A stretch of 64,000 nucleotides of DNA from Caballeronia sp. SL2Y3 (GTDB taxonomy: Bacteria; Pseudomonadota; Gammaproteobacteria; Burkholderiales; Burkholderiaceae). Shown here piece by piece: positions 43,509 to 53,086 of the stretch; position 1 is the stretch's first letter; every line of letters begins with the position of its first letter. A program made the position numbers and the translations under genes. The stretch covers positions 248,001 through 312,000 of the forward strand of contig NZ_CP084263.1 in NCBI RefSeq assembly GCF_022879575.1, written 5' to 3'. The notes below the pieces were generated by a model. The model searched no databases. It had not been told where the DNA came from and saw nothing but the letters and a program-made list of their open reading frames with translations.

Positions 43509-43999
43509 CTGGCAAATCCTGAAACGCGTCGCGATGGCGACCGTTCTTTGTGTAGGGCGAAAGCGCCCGGTCTGTAAAGGTGAGGCTTCGGTGGCGCGAT
43601 GTCCGCCGGACACGGCATGACGATTGACCTTCGACCGCAGAAGAATGTGCGCGTGGCACTAGCTGTTTTTACGGCGGGCCGCGGACCTTCTTGATGCCGA
43701 AACCCGAGACCGGTAATTTATTCGCGCTGTATCGAGCGCATGGAGCGCCGTTCGCACGGAGTGCAGGGTATCACAGCATGCGCAAACGCTGTCGTTCGGT
43801 AATTAATGCTGGAAAGGGGCTCGGTTGTTGGCGGGCGGTCTATGCGTGTTTGCACGGTCTGCGACGAGCAAACGGTGGTCGTTGTGCGGAATCGTGGTCA
43901 TGGGGTCCATGCACGAGTCTCACTTCGACGCGGATTCTCGGTTGGTCGCGTTGATTCGTCATCCTTACGAAAACAACGGACCGAAGCGCGCAGCGCCTC
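43509..43999. other. Intergenic stretch between the protease and LysR genes
   Basis: These 491 bases carry the protease promoter on the minus strand and the region beyond the end of the LysR gene. The open frames that cross it are Arg/Cys/Ser-rich and overlap on both strands, so I take none as a gene. There is a locally AT-richer spot near 43715-43725 and 43795-43806, but no clear repeat or operator. Confidence 0.4.
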
Positions 44000-44932
44000 C
44001 TAACCGCGCCCCCTCCCCCGCCTCCTCTCCGTCTCGACGACCTCATCGAGCAATTCATCATGCAGACCGCGCAGCACCTCGACGAAGGCCGACGCCAGCC
44101 GCTCGCGCGGACGATGCGGCGGAAACAGCAGATACGTCGGAAAGCGCGTGTGCGGCAGAAACGGCCGAATGACGATCTCCGGCCCCGCGAAGTCGCGAGC
44201 GACGATCGGATGCGCAAGCGTCACGCCCATGCCGTGACGGACCATTTCGCAGCACATCGCCGTGTATTGCGCTTCGATGGCGAGCACGCGCTGGACGCCC
44301 GCGCGCTGAAACACATCGTCCATGGCGGCGCGCGTGCCGTCGCCGTGACACAGCGAGATGAACGATTCCCCTTCGAGATCCTTCGGGCGGATGCTGCGCT
44401 TGGCCGCGAGCCGGTGATTCGCCGGCATCACGCAAACCGCAGGCACGTTCGATAACTGCTCGACCTCGCACTCCGACGCCTCGCTCACATAGACCGCGAC
44501 GCCCAGATCGCAGAACTGCGACGCCGTCCAGTGATTGACCGTACCCGACGTGTTCACGTGCAGCGAGACGGTCACGTCCGGAAAGAGCGCGACGAAGCGC
44601 TTGATTGCGTGCGGCACGAGCGTCATGCCAGCCGATGGCATCGCCGCGATGCGCAGACGTCCGCTGCCCAGATTGCGAATCTGGGCCGCCGCGTTGGCGA
44701 GGCCCTGCAAGCCGACGAACGCGCGCTCGACCTCGCGAAAGAACGCGGTGCCCTCGCTGGTCGGAATGAGCCGCACGCCGCTGCGCTGGAAAAGCTGCAG
44801 GCCCGTGTCGCGTTCGAGTTGCGAGATCAGGCGGCTCACGTTCGGCTGCGACGTGAACAGCGCCTTGGCCGCGGCCGTCATCGATCCCGACACCATGACC
44901 GCGCGAAACGCCTCGATATGCTTCAGGTTCAT
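44000..44932 (-). CDS. LysR-family regulator (opine-catabolism type)
   Basis: The 310-residue protein has MNLKHIEAFRAVMVSGSMTAAAKALFTSQPNVSRLISQLERDTGLQLFQRSGVRLIPTSEG as DNA-binding part, a pattern (F-R-A-V-M-x-S-G-S-M-T-A-A-A) typical of OccR/NocR-like regulators of octopine and nopaline catabolism. The C-terminal tail ends in a run of Arg and Gly (RRRGRGRG). It diverges from the ABC transporter-oxidase operon that starts at 45099 and should activate it when the substrate is present. Confidence 0.9.
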   Translation of the reverse strand: MNLKHIEAFRAVMVSGSMTAAAKALFTSQPNVSRLISQLERDTGLQLFQRSGVRLIPTSEGTAFFREVERAFVGLQGLANAAAQIRNLGSGRLRIAAMPSAGMTLVPHAIKRFVALFPDVTVSLHVNTSGTVNHWTASQFCDLGVAVYVSEASECEVEQLSNVPAVCVMPANHRLAAKRSIRPKDLEGESFISLCHGDGTRAAMDDVFQRAGVQRVLAIEAQYTAMCCEMVRHGMGVTLAHPIVARDFAGPEIVIRPFLPHTRFPTYLLFPPHRPRERLASAFVEVLRGLHDELLDEVVETERRRGRGRG

Positions 44933-44971
44933 GCGTGCTTTCCCCTAAGTGCTGACCACGATGACGCGTCA

Positions 44972-44990
44972 ATGTATATCAACTGTGCAT
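44972..44990. promoter_or_regulatory. Imperfect dyad, candidate LysR site
   Basis: ATGTATATCAACTGTGCAT is an imperfect inverted repeat (ATGTA/TGCAT arms) with the T-N11-A spacing loosely expected of LysR sites. It lies in the 166-base divergent gap between LysR (44932) and the importer (45099). The match is weak. Confidence 0.35.
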
Positions 44991-45098
44991 GGGTCAGTAT
45001 TTTATTTGTATTGGACGATATGAATTGTCGGCGCGACACTCGATTCATCGACGGGACCACACCCCGCGTTTTCCGCCCCCCGCCATGGAGATCACGTC

Positions 45099-46169
45099 AT
45101 GAAAAGAGCGTTGCATCGCCGTCTGTCTGCCCTTTCCGCCCGCCCCGCGATCACCGCTCTCGCGCTCGCCGCAGCCTGCGCCGCGCCGATGCTCGCGCAG
45201 GCCGAAACCACGCTGTATGTGGCGAACGTAGGCGGCTCGAACGAGCAGCTCTATCGGCAGAAGATCATCCCGGCCTTCGAGAAGTCGCATAACGTGAAGG
45301 TCGTGTACGTGGCGGGCAATTCGAGCGACACGCTCGCGAAGTTGCAGGCGCAGCGAGGGCATCAGCAGATCAATGTCGCGGTGATGGACGACGGTCCGAT
45401 GTATCAGGCCATGCAGATGAACCTGTGCGCGAAGCTCGACGACGCGCCCGTCATGAACGACGTCTATCCGCTCGCGAAGATCGGCCCGAGCGCGATCGGC
45501 GTCGGCATGGTGGCGACGGGCATCGGCTATAACGAGGAAGCGTTCAAGAAGGCCGGCCTGCCGCCGCCGGATTCGTGGAAAGTGCTCGAAGACTCGCGCA
45601 TCAAGGGCAAGCTCGGCGTGCCGCCGATCACGAACACCTACGGCCTGCACACGCTCGTCATGCTCGCGCGGCTGTCGGGCGGCGGCGAAAAGAACATCGA
45701 CCCCGGCTTCACCGCGATGACCAAGCAGGTCGCGCCCAACGTGCTCTCGTGGGCGCCGACGCCCGGCGAGATGGACGGCCAGATGCAATCCGGCGACGTG
45801 ATTCTCGCGCCGTACGGCAGCGGCCGCGCCGTCGCATTGCAGAACACGGGCTTCCCGCTCAAGTTCATCTACCCGAAGGAAGGCGCGGTCGCGTTGCAGG
45901 TGGCGGCGTGCGTCGTCGCGGAGAACGCGCAGCCGAAGCTCTCGCAGGAGTTCGTGCAGTACCTGCTGACGCCGGAAGTGCAAATGCTTCAAGCGCAGAA
46001 CATCGGCCTGGGTCCGGTCAACAAGACGGTGAAGCTCGCGCCCGAAGTCGCGGCGCGCGTGCCTTATGGTCCCGATCAAGTGGCGAAGCTGACCGCGGTG
46101 GACTGGGCGACCATCAACCAGCATCGCACCGAATGGACGGAACGCTGGAATCGCACGGTCGAGCGCTAA
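45099..46169 (+). CDS. ABC transporter substrate-binding protein, PotD/iron type II fold
   Basis: The 356-residue protein has a long Sec signal (MKRALHRRLSALSARPAITALALAAACAAPMLAQA, cleavage near residue 36). The mature start ETTLYVANVGGSNEQLYRQKIIPAFEKSHNVKVVYVAGNSSDTLAKLQAQ is that of the polyamine/opine group. NVAVMDDGPMYQAM, GVPPITNTYGLHTL and LAPYGSGRAVALQNTG follow. It captures the substrate in the periplasm and opens the operon with two permeases, one ATPase and the three-part oxidase. Confidence 0.92.
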   Translation: MKRALHRRLSALSARPAITALALAAACAAPMLAQAETTLYVANVGGSNEQLYRQKIIPAFEKSHNVKVVYVAGNSSDTLAKLQAQRGHQQINVAVMDDGPMYQAMQMNLCAKLDDAPVMNDVYPLAKIGPSAIGVGMVATGIGYNEEAFKKAGLPPPDSWKVLEDSRIKGKLGVPPITNTYGLHTLVMLARLSGGGEKNIDPGFTAMTKQVAPNVLSWAPTPGEMDGQMQSGDVILAPYGSGRAVALQNTGFPLKFIYPKEGAVALQVAACVVAENAQPKLSQEFVQYLLTPEVQMLQAQNIGLGPVNKTVKLAPEVAARVPYGPDQVAKLTAVDWATINQHRTEWTERWNRTVER

Positions 46170-46197
46170 ACGAGCATCTGTCGAAGGAGTCACGCGC

Positions 46198-47277
46198 ATG
46201 GCATTTCTGACGCTTCAGGGCATCTCCAAACGCTACGGCGATTTCACGGCAATCGAACAGCTCGATCTCTCGGTCGAGCGCGGCGAGTTTCTGTCGCTGC
46301 TCGGCCCGTCCGGATGCGGCAAGACCACGACCTTGCAAATGGTCGCGGGCTTCGTCACGCCGACGACCGGCCGCATCGAGCTAGACGGCCGCGACATCAC
46401 GAACGAACGCCCGGAGAAGCGCGGCATCGGCGTGGTGTTTCAGAGCTACGCGCTGTTTCCGCACATGACGGTGGCGGGCAACGTCGGTTTCGGGCTGGAG
46501 ATGCGCAAGGTCAGGCGCCGCGAGCGCGAGGAACGCATCGAGGAGGCGCTCGCGCTCGTGCGGCTCAAGGGCCTCGGGCATCGGTATCCGAAGGAGTTGT
46601 CGGGCGGCCAGCGGCAGCGCGTGGCGATTGCGCGCGCCATCGCGATGCAGCCCGAACTGCTGCTGCTCGACGAACCGATGTCCAATCTCGACGCCAAGCT
46701 GCGCGAGGAAATGCACATCGAACTGCGCGCCATTCAGAAGCGCCTCGGCATCACGACGATTCTCGTCACGCACGATCAGGTCGAAGCGATGACCATGAGC
46801 GACCGCATCGCGGTCATGCATCGCGGCACCATCGCGCAACTCTCGACGCCGTATGACGCTTACGAGCGTCCCGCGACGGCGTTCGCATCGACGTTCCTCG
46901 GCCGCACCAACGCGTTCGCGGGCGAAGTGCTGCTGCGCAATCCGCGCTGCGCGGTGGTCGACGTCGCCGGCACGCACCTGCATGTGCCGCACGAAGGCCG
47001 TCAGGTGGATGGCGCGGTGAACGTCTATATCCGCCCGGAGAAAGTGCATCTCGCCAACGGCGATGCGCGCATCAAAGGTCACATCGCAACGCGCGTGTTC
47101 GTCGGCAATCAATGGCTGCTCGAAGTCGACACCGCGCTCGGCAAGCTGCGCGTCGCCCAGCCGAATCACGGCGCGCCGCCGCCCGAGGAAGGCGATGAAG
47201 TGGGCCTCGCCTGGACCGACGACGATCTGCGCGTGCTCACGCAGGAAGGCAGGGAGACGCAGCATGGCCACGCTTGA
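46198..47277 (+). CDS. ABC transporter ATP-binding protein, PotA type
   Basis: The 359-residue ATPase has Walker A GPSGCGKTTT, Q-loop FQSYALFPHMTV, signature ELSGGQRQRVAIARAI, Walker B LLLLDEPMSNLDAKL and H-switch LVTHDQVEAMTMSD. A C-terminal TOBE region starts at about residue 235 (IRPEKVHLANGDARIKGHI). It starts 28 bases after the binding-protein stop. The permease start lies inside its last codons (47264), so translation is coupled. Confidence 0.93.
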   Translation: MAFLTLQGISKRYGDFTAIEQLDLSVERGEFLSLLGPSGCGKTTTLQMVAGFVTPTTGRIELDGRDITNERPEKRGIGVVFQSYALFPHMTVAGNVGFGLEMRKVRRREREERIEEALALVRLKGLGHRYPKELSGGQRQRVAIARAIAMQPELLLLDEPMSNLDAKLREEMHIELRAIQKRLGITTILVTHDQVEAMTMSDRIAVMHRGTIAQLSTPYDAYERPATAFASTFLGRTNAFAGEVLLRNPRCAVVDVAGTHLHVPHEGRQVDGAVNVYIRPEKVHLANGDARIKGHIATRVFVGNQWLLEVDTALGKLRVAQPNHGAPPPEEGDEVGLAWTDDDLRVLTQEGRETQHGHA

Positions 47278-48136
47278 CGACGCCCGCCCCGGCGCGGCGC
47301 CGTGGCTGCTCTCCGGGCCCGCGCTGCTGCTCTTCACCGGCCTGCTGCTCGTGCCGCTCTTGCTCACGCTCGTGCTCTCCTTCCGCGTCTTCAGCGATAC
47401 GGCGGGCGTCACCTCCGCTTACACGCTCGCGAACTACTGGGAAGTCGTGAGCGACCCGTATTACGGCACCATCTTTCTGCGCACGGCGGGCCTCGCGTTC
47501 GGCGTCACGCTGCTCTCCATCGTGCTCGGCGTGCCGGAGACGATCATCCTCGCGCGCATGAGAAAGCCGTGGCAATCGCTGTGTCTCTTGATCGTGCTCG
47601 GGCCGCTGCTCATCTCGGTGGTCGTGCGCACGCTCGGCTGGCAGATCCTGCTCGGCAACAACGGCGTGCTCAACAACGTGCTGCAAGCGCTGCACGTTAC
47701 TAGTGAACCCATCCGCCTCGTCTTCACGATGACCGGCATGATCATCGCGCTCACGCACGTGCTGGTGCCGTTCATGGTGATGTCCGTCTGGGCCAACATG
47801 CAGAAGCTCGATCCGCAGGTGGAATGGGCGGGCCGCTCGCTCGGCGGATCGCCGCTCAAGGTCTTCCGGCGCGTGGTGCTGCCGCAGATCATGCCGGGCG
47901 TGCTGTCGGGTTCGATCATCGTCTTCGCGCTGTCGGCGTCCGCGTTCGCCACGCCCGCGCTCATCGGCGGACGGCGCCTGAAGGTGGTCGCCACCGCCGC
48001 ATACGACGAATTTCTCGGCACGCTCAACTGGCCGCTCGGCGCGAGCATCGCCGTGCTGCTGCTGATCGCGAACGTCGCCATCGTGATGGGATGCAGCCGT
48101 CTCGCGGAACGCCGTTTCAAGCACATTTTCGACTGA
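47264..48136 (+). CDS. ABC transporter permease, PotB type
   Basis: The 290-residue membrane protein is read from the ATG at 47264, which overlaps the ATPase gene by 14 bases. It starts LLSGPALLLFTGLLLVPLLLTLVLSFRVFSD. The coupling loop is EWAGRSLGGSPLKVFRRVVLPQIMPG. Unlike the permease of the other cluster (14490), it has no large periplasmic insert and is near the size of E. coli PotB. Confidence 0.92.
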   Translation: MATLDDARPGAAPWLLSGPALLLFTGLLLVPLLLTLVLSFRVFSDTAGVTSAYTLANYWEVVSDPYYGTIFLRTAGLAFGVTLLSIVLGVPETIILARMRKPWQSLCLLIVLGPLLISVVVRTLGWQILLGNNGVLNNVLQALHVTSEPIRLVFTMTGMIIALTHVLVPFMVMSVWANMQKLDPQVEWAGRSLGGSPLKVFRRVVLPQIMPGVLSGSIIVFALSASAFATPALIGGRRLKVVATAAYDEFLGTLNWPLGASIAVLLLIANVAIVMGCSRLAERRFKHIFD

Positions 48137-48152
48137 ACGCGAGGACACGCAC

Positions 48153-48950
48153 ATGAAACAGAACGGCCCGCTCGCGCTCGTCTTCAATGCGCTCTTTCTG
48201 ACGTTCATCCTCGCGCCGCTCGCCGTGGTGATGCTGGTTGCGTTCACCGACAAGGGCTTCATTGCGATGCCCTTCGACGGCGCGTCGTTCCGCTGGTTCC
48301 ACGCGATCATCGAGAACGGCGACATCGTGTCCGCGTTCTGGCTGTCGATCAAGCTCGCGTTCGCGGCCGCGACCGTCGGCGTGCTGCTGGCCGTGCCCGC
48401 GGCGCTGGCCATTGCGCGCTACCGCTTTCCCGGCCGTGCGGCGCTCACCAGCTTCTTTCTCTCGCCGATGATGATTCCCGCCGTCGTGCTCGGCATCGCG
48501 TTCCTGCGGTTTCTGTCGATGCTCAATCTGTCGGGATCGTTCTGGTCGCTCGTATGCGCGCATGTGGTGATCGTGCTGCCGTATGCGCTGCGGCTCGCGC
48601 TGTCGTCGGCGGTGGGGCTCGACCGCGATGCCGAACGCGCGGCGCTTTCGTGCGGCGCGAGCCGCTTCACCGCGTTTCGCCGCGTCGTGCTGCCGATGAT
48701 CCGCACGGGCGTCGCGGGCGGCTGGGTGCTCTCGTTCATCCAGAGCTTCGACGAACTGACGATGACCATCTTCGTCGCGACACCCGGCACCACGACGCTG
48801 CCCGTGGCGATGTACAACCAGATCGCGCAGACGATCGATCCGCTGGTCGCGAGCGTGTCCGCGGTGCTGATCGTCGGCACGGTGCTCCTGATGATCCTGC
48901 TCGACCGCATGGTCGGACTGGACCGTATCCTGATCGGAGAAGCCCGATGA
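48153..48950 (+). CDS. ABC transporter permease, PotC type
   Basis: The 265-residue six-helix protein begins LALVFNALFLTFILAPLAVVMLVAF and carries the coupling loop ERAALSCGASRFTAFRRVVLPMIRTG. It starts 16 bases after the previous permease, and its stop overlaps the next start (ATGA at 48947-48950). With 45099-48136 it forms the complete importer. Confidence 0.92.
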   Translation: MKQNGPLALVFNALFLTFILAPLAVVMLVAFTDKGFIAMPFDGASFRWFHAIIENGDIVSAFWLSIKLAFAAATVGVLLAVPAALAIARYRFPGRAALTSFFLSPMMIPAVVLGIAFLRFLSMLNLSGSFWSLVCAHVVIVLPYALRLALSSAVGLDRDAERAALSCGASRFTAFRRVVLPMIRTGVAGGWVLSFIQSFDELTMTIFVATPGTTTLPVAMYNQIAQTIDPLVASVSAVLIVGTVLLMILLDRMVGLDRILIGEAR

Positions 48951-50074
48951 CTTCTGTTAGTCCCGACGTACTCGTGCTGGGCGGCGGCCTCGTGGGTTCC
49001 GCCGTCGCGTACGGCCTCGCCCGCGAAGGCGCGCGCGTGACCGTGCTCGATGAAGACGACGGCGGCTTTCGCGCCTCGCGCGGCAACTTCGGCCTCGTGT
49101 GGATTCAGGGCAAGGGCTACGGCCTGTCGCCCTACGCGCGATGGTCGCGCAGTTCGGCGGCGCGCTGGCCGGCGCTCGCGGAATCGCTGCATGACGAATC
49201 GGGCGTCGATGTCGCGCTGCGTCAGCCCGGCGGCTTCCACTTCTGCTTCAACGACGCCGAACTCGCCGACCGCGAAAAGCGTCTCTCGACACTGCAAGCC
49301 GAACTGGGCGACTACCCGTACCAGATGCTCACGGCCGCCGAAGTGCGCGAGCGCATTCCGCAGATCGGACCGAAGGTGATCGGCGCGAGCTACACGCCGA
49401 TGGACGGTCATGTGAATCCGCTCAAGCTGCTGCGCGGCCTTCACGCGTCGATGCAGGCGCGCGGCGTGCGCCTCGTATCCGCCGAGCGCGCCGAGCGCAT
49501 CGTGCCGGAGAGAAACGGCTTCGTCGTGCACGGCAGGCGCGGCACGTATCGCGCCGGGCGCGTGGTGCTCGCGGCCGGCCTCGGCAATCGCACGCTCGCG
49601 CCGTTCGTCGGGCTCAATGCGCCCGTCGCGCCGAATCGCGGACAAGTGCTCGTGAGCGAGCGCGTCGCGCCGTTCCTGCATTATCCGACGCTCAACGTGC
49701 GTCAGACCGACGAAGGCAGCCTGCAATTCGGCGATTCGATGGAAGAAGTCGGCTTCAACGACTTCACGACGACACACGTCCTCGCCGATATCGCCCGCCG
49801 CGCCGTGCGCGCGTTTCCGCTGCTCGAACACGTGCGGCTCGTTCGCATGTGGGCCGCATTGCGCGTCTACAGCCCGGACGGCTTCCCGGTCTATGACCAG
49901 TCGGAGGCGCATCCCGGCGCGTTCGTCGTGACTTGCCACAGCGGCGTGACGCTCGCCGCCGCGCACGCCATGCGCATTGCCCCGTGGGTTCTCGGCGCGC
50001 CGATTCCCGAGGAGCTTCCCGCCTTCTCCGCGCGCCGCTTCGAGCACGCCAAAGAACTGATCTCCGCACATTGA
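48947..50074 (+). CDS. FAD-dependent oxidase, DAO/HcnC-like subunit of a multi-subunit dehydrogenase
   Basis: The 375-residue flavoprotein starts PDVLVLGGGLVGSAVAYGLAREGARVTVLDEDDGGFRASRGNFGLVW, a Rossmann loop followed by the pattern of glycine/D-amino-acid oxidases. SADGFP-like active-site sequence appears as RVYSPDGFPVYDQSE, and the ending VVTCHSGVTLAAAHAMRIAPW is typical. Together with the next two genes it matches the HcnC-HcnA-HcnB type of complex: opine oxidase, D-hydroxyproline dehydrogenase or hydrogen-cyanide synthase. It oxidises a secondary amine or imino acid at the membrane, passing electrons to the chain. Confidence 0.88.
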   Translation: MTSVSPDVLVLGGGLVGSAVAYGLAREGARVTVLDEDDGGFRASRGNFGLVWIQGKGYGLSPYARWSRSSAARWPALAESLHDESGVDVALRQPGGFHFCFNDAELADREKRLSTLQAELGDYPYQMLTAAEVRERIPQIGPKVIGASYTPMDGHVNPLKLLRGLHASMQARGVRLVSAERAERIVPERNGFVVHGRRGTYRAGRVVLAAGLGNRTLAPFVGLNAPVAPNRGQVLVSERVAPFLHYPTLNVRQTDEGSLQFGDSMEEVGFNDFTTTHVLADIARRAVRAFPLLEHVRLVRMWAALRVYSPDGFPVYDQSEAHPGAFVVTCHSGVTLAAAHAMRIAPWVLGAPIPEELPAFSARRFEHAKELISAH

Positions 50075-50085
50075 GCCAGCACGAC

Positions 50086-50454
50086 ATGACTTCATCGACA
50101 CCTTCGCTTTTCAAGCCGTTGCCGGGCGCGGACAGCGCGAACATCGACATCTTCTTCAACGGTCAGGCCCTGAGCGTGCCGGGCGGGCGCTCGGTCGCGG
50201 CGGCTCTGCTCGCGGCAGGCGTGTCGCGGTTTCGCGCGACGCCGGTCTCGGGCGCCCCGCGCGCGCCGTACTGCATGATGGGCGCGTGCTTCGAATGCCT
50301 GGTCGAGATCGACGGCGTGCCGAGCCGCCAGAGCTGCATGGTCGAAGTGCGGGCCGGCATGCGCATCCGTTCGCAGGAAGGCGCGCGCGATCTGCCGCCA
50401 TCCGTCGATACCGATACTGCCGATGCATCGCTGGAGAACGCGCATGGACGCTAA
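50086..50454 (+). CDS. [2Fe-2S] ferredoxin-like subunit (HcnA type)
   Basis: The 122-residue protein has a plant-type ferredoxin fold with cysteines C63, C68, C71 and C84 (PYCMMGACFECLVEIDG...QSCM), the HcnA pattern. It begins 11 bases after the oxidase stop. Its stop lies within the start of the next gene. It should relay electrons between the two flavoprotein subunits. Confidence 0.88.
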   Translation: MTSSTPSLFKPLPGADSANIDIFFNGQALSVPGGRSVAAALLAAGVSRFRATPVSGAPRAPYCMMGACFECLVEIDGVPSRQSCMVEVRAGMRIRSQEGARDLPPSVDTDTADASLENAHGR

Positions 50455-51859
50455 CCTCGTCTCATCGAACGCCGAAGCGGTGGATGTCGTCGTGATCGGC
50501 GCGGGTCCTGCGGGCATGAGCGCCGCGACGCGAACGGCGCGCGCGGGCCTCAAGACCGTGTTGATCGACGAACAGGATGCCGCCGGCGGGCAGATTTATC
50601 GCGGCATCGGCCGTGCGGATGCGCGCCGCAAGGAGATTCTCGGTCCCGACTACGCGGCGGGCGGCGCGATCGCGCAGGCGTTCGCGTCATCGGGCGCGCG
50701 GCATTTGACCGGCGCGACCGTGTGGCAGGTCACGCGCGAGCGCGGCATCAACTATCTGAAGGACGGCAAGATCGGCAGCTTCCAAGCAGAGCGCGTGATT
50801 CTCGCGAGCGGCGCAATGGAGCGGCCCTTCCCGATTCCCGGCTGGACGCTGCCCGGCGTGCTGACGGCGGGCGCGGCGCAGATCCTTCTCAAGAGCGCGG
50901 GCGAAGTGCCCGCCGCGCCGCCGGTTCTCGCGGGCTGCGGGCCGCTGCTCTATCTGCTCGGCTGGCAATACGTTCGCGCCGGCGTGCCGATTCGCGCACT
51001 CGTCGATACGACGCGCCACGAAGACCGCTGGCGCGCGAAGCGTCACATGCTGTCGGCGTTGCGCGCGTGGCCGTATCTGAGCAAAGGCTTGCACCTGATG
51101 CGTACGCTGCGCGAAGCGGGCGTGCCCATGTTCGAGGCCGCCGACGACCTGCGCGTGGAATTGCGCATCGGCACGGACGGCGTGGAGCACGCGAGCGCGC
51201 TCAGCTTCACGACGCAGGGCGCGGCGCATCGCATCGAAGCGGACGTGATCTTGCTGCATCAGGGCGTGGTACCCAATACGCAGTTCACGCAGGCCTTGCG
51301 GGCGGCGCACCGTTGGGACCATGCGCAACTCTGCTTCACGCCGAAAACCGACGCATGGGGCGAACTGGACGTGCCCGGCATTTTCGTCGCGGGCGATGGC
51401 GCGGGCATCGGCGGCGCGCAGGCGGCGGCGCTGCAAGGGGCGCTCGCGGGTGTCGCGGTGGCGGCGCAACTCCGCGCGATCGAGCCGGCCAGGCGCGATC
51501 TCGAAGCGGCGGCGCTGAGACGCGATCTCGCAGGCGCCATGCGCATTCGCCCGTTCCTCGATTCGCTGTATCGACCGCGCGATGAGAACCGCATTCCGAA
51601 GAACGAGACAATCGTCTGCCGATGCGAGGAAGTCACCGCGGGCCAACTGCGCCAGTTCGTCGAACTGGGCTGCGTCGGGCCGAATCAGGCGAAGTCGTTC
51701 GGACGCTGCGGCATGGGGCCGTGTCAGGGCCGCATGTGCGGGCTGACGGTGACGGAGGTTATCGCTCAGGCGCGGCGCGTGTCGCCGGCCGAGGTCGGCT
51801 ACTACCGCATTCGCCCGCCGATCAAGCCGCTCACGCTCGGAGAACTCGCCGGTGAATGA
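50444..51859 (+). CDS. FAD/NAD(P)-binding oxidoreductase, HcnB/OoxA-like subunit with BFD [2Fe-2S] motif
   Basis: The 471-residue protein has an N-terminal FAD loop (VVVIGAGPAGMSAATRTARAGLKTVLIDEQDAAGGQIYRG) and a second dinucleotide-binding region (about residues 145-170). Near the C-terminus it has a BFD-type cluster, C392-x-C394 and C422-x4-C427 (CRCEEVT...GRCGMGPCQG). This is the A subunit pattern of octopine/nopaline oxidase and D-hydroxyproline dehydrogenase. The ATG at 50444 overlaps the ferredoxin stop by 11 bases. It is followed by the second DAO gene, whose GTG overlaps its end. Confidence 0.9.
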   Translation: MDANLVSSNAEAVDVVVIGAGPAGMSAATRTARAGLKTVLIDEQDAAGGQIYRGIGRADARRKEILGPDYAAGGAIAQAFASSGARHLTGATVWQVTRERGINYLKDGKIGSFQAERVILASGAMERPFPIPGWTLPGVLTAGAAQILLKSAGEVPAAPPVLAGCGPLLYLLGWQYVRAGVPIRALVDTTRHEDRWRAKRHMLSALRAWPYLSKGLHLMRTLREAGVPMFEAADDLRVELRIGTDGVEHASALSFTTQGAAHRIEADVILLHQGVVPNTQFTQALRAAHRWDHAQLCFTPKTDAWGELDVPGIFVAGDGAGIGGAQAAALQGALAGVAVAAQLRAIEPARRDLEAAALRRDLAGAMRIRPFLDSLYRPRDENRIPKNETIVCRCEEVTAGQLRQFVELGCVGPNQAKSFGRCGMGPCQGRMCGLTVTEVIAQARRVSPAEVGYYRIRPPIKPLTLGELAGE

Positions 51860-53018
51860 GATCAGCGAAGCCGATGTGATCGTCGTGGGCGGCGGCTTGC
51901 ACGGCACCAGCAGCGCATTCCATCTCGCGAAGCGCGGCGCGAGGGTCGTCGTGCTCGAAGCCGATTACGTGGCGCGGCACTCGTCGGGCGTGAACGCGGG
52001 CGGCGTGCGCACGCTCGGGCGTCCGTTGCCCGAGATTCCGCTCGCGCTGATGTCGCGGGAGATGTGGCATGGCATGAAAGAACTGCTCGGCGAAGACGGC
52101 GGATTCGTTCCATCAGGACAACTGAAGATAGCCGAGACCGAAGCGGAACTCGACGCGTGCCGCGAGCGCGTGGCGCTGCTCGAAGCGCATGGATTCACCC
52201 ACGAGAAAGTGATCGACCGGCAGACCGTGCTGGAACTGGAACCGGCGTTGGCCAAGCACGTGACGGGCGGCATCTGGGTTGAGCGCGACGGTTATGCGCT
52301 GCCGTATCGCACGACGACTGCGTTCCGGCTCGCCGCGCAACGGCTAGGCGTGCGCTTCTTGGAGGGCACGCCTGTCAAGCGCATCGAGCAGCGCACCGCG
52401 CGATGGATCGCGCACACGCCGCGCGGCACGTTCAGCGCCGAGAAGATGCTCATCGCGTCGGGCGCGTGGTCCGGCGAACTCGCGAAGCAGGCCGGCGAGA
52501 GCGTGCCCGTGCATCCCGAAGGGCTCATGCTGATGGTCACGCATCGCGTCGCGCCCTTCTGCCGCGCAACGCTCGGCGCGACGGGCCGGCCGCTGTCGTT
52601 CAAGCAGTTCGATAACGGCACGGTGGTGATCGGCGGCAAGCTGATCGGCATTGCCGAGTTGGCGAATCGCCACGGCGAAGTGGACTTCATGCGCCTCGTG
52701 AAGAGCGCGCAGACCGTCACCGATCTCTTCCCGCATTTGCGTGATCTCGGCGTCAATCGGGCGTGGGCGGGCGTCGAAGCCTTCACCGAAGACGAACTGC
52801 CGGTCATCTCCGCGAGCCGCACCGCGTCGAATCTCTACTACTCGTTCGGCTATTGCGGCAGCGGCTTTCAGCTCGGGCCGGGCTGCGGCAAGCTCGTTTC
52901 CGAACTTATGCTCGACGGCGCGCCTTCGCTTTCGCTCGATGCGTTCGCCATCGACCGGTTCGACACGCGCGCTGCTTCGTCATCGAGCGAGAACGCCGCG
53001 ACGCTCGTCGCGCACTGA
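51852..53018 (+). CDS. Second DAO-family FAD-dependent oxidoreductase
   Basis: The 388-residue flavoprotein is read from a GTG at 51852, overlapping the previous gene by eight bases; an out-of-frame ATG lies at 51856. EADVIVVGGGLHGTSSAFHLAKRGARVVVLEADYVARHSSGVNAGGVRTLGR is the FAD loop and the start of the DAO domain, and the C-terminal FTEDELPVISASRTASNLYYSFGYCGSGFQLGPGCGKLVSEL holds the flavin-binding ending. Having two DAO-type oxidases in one operon suggests two successive oxidations, or a spare catalytic subunit with other specificity. Confidence 0.88.
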   Translation: MNEISEADVIVVGGGLHGTSSAFHLAKRGARVVVLEADYVARHSSGVNAGGVRTLGRPLPEIPLALMSREMWHGMKELLGEDGGFVPSGQLKIAETEAELDACRERVALLEAHGFTHEKVIDRQTVLELEPALAKHVTGGIWVERDGYALPYRTTTAFRLAAQRLGVRFLEGTPVKRIEQRTARWIAHTPRGTFSAEKMLIASGAWSGELAKQAGESVPVHPEGLMLMVTHRVAPFCRATLGATGRPLSFKQFDNGTVVIGGKLIGIAELANRHGEVDFMRLVKSAQTVTDLFPHLRDLGVNRAWAGVEAFTEDELPVISASRTASNLYYSFGYCGSGFQLGPGCGKLVSELMLDGAPSLSLDAFAIDRFDTRAASSSSENAATLVAH

Positions 53019-53086
53019 TTCCATCTTTTCAAACCGCCGCGCGTGCCGACTGCATGCGCGGACCTCGCATTCAAAGGAGCCATTCA

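Noticed and set aside
43691..44172. Plus-strand small frames between the protease and LysR genes
   Set aside because: Several overlap each other in different frames, are Arg/Cys-rich and lack any ribosome site or family pattern.
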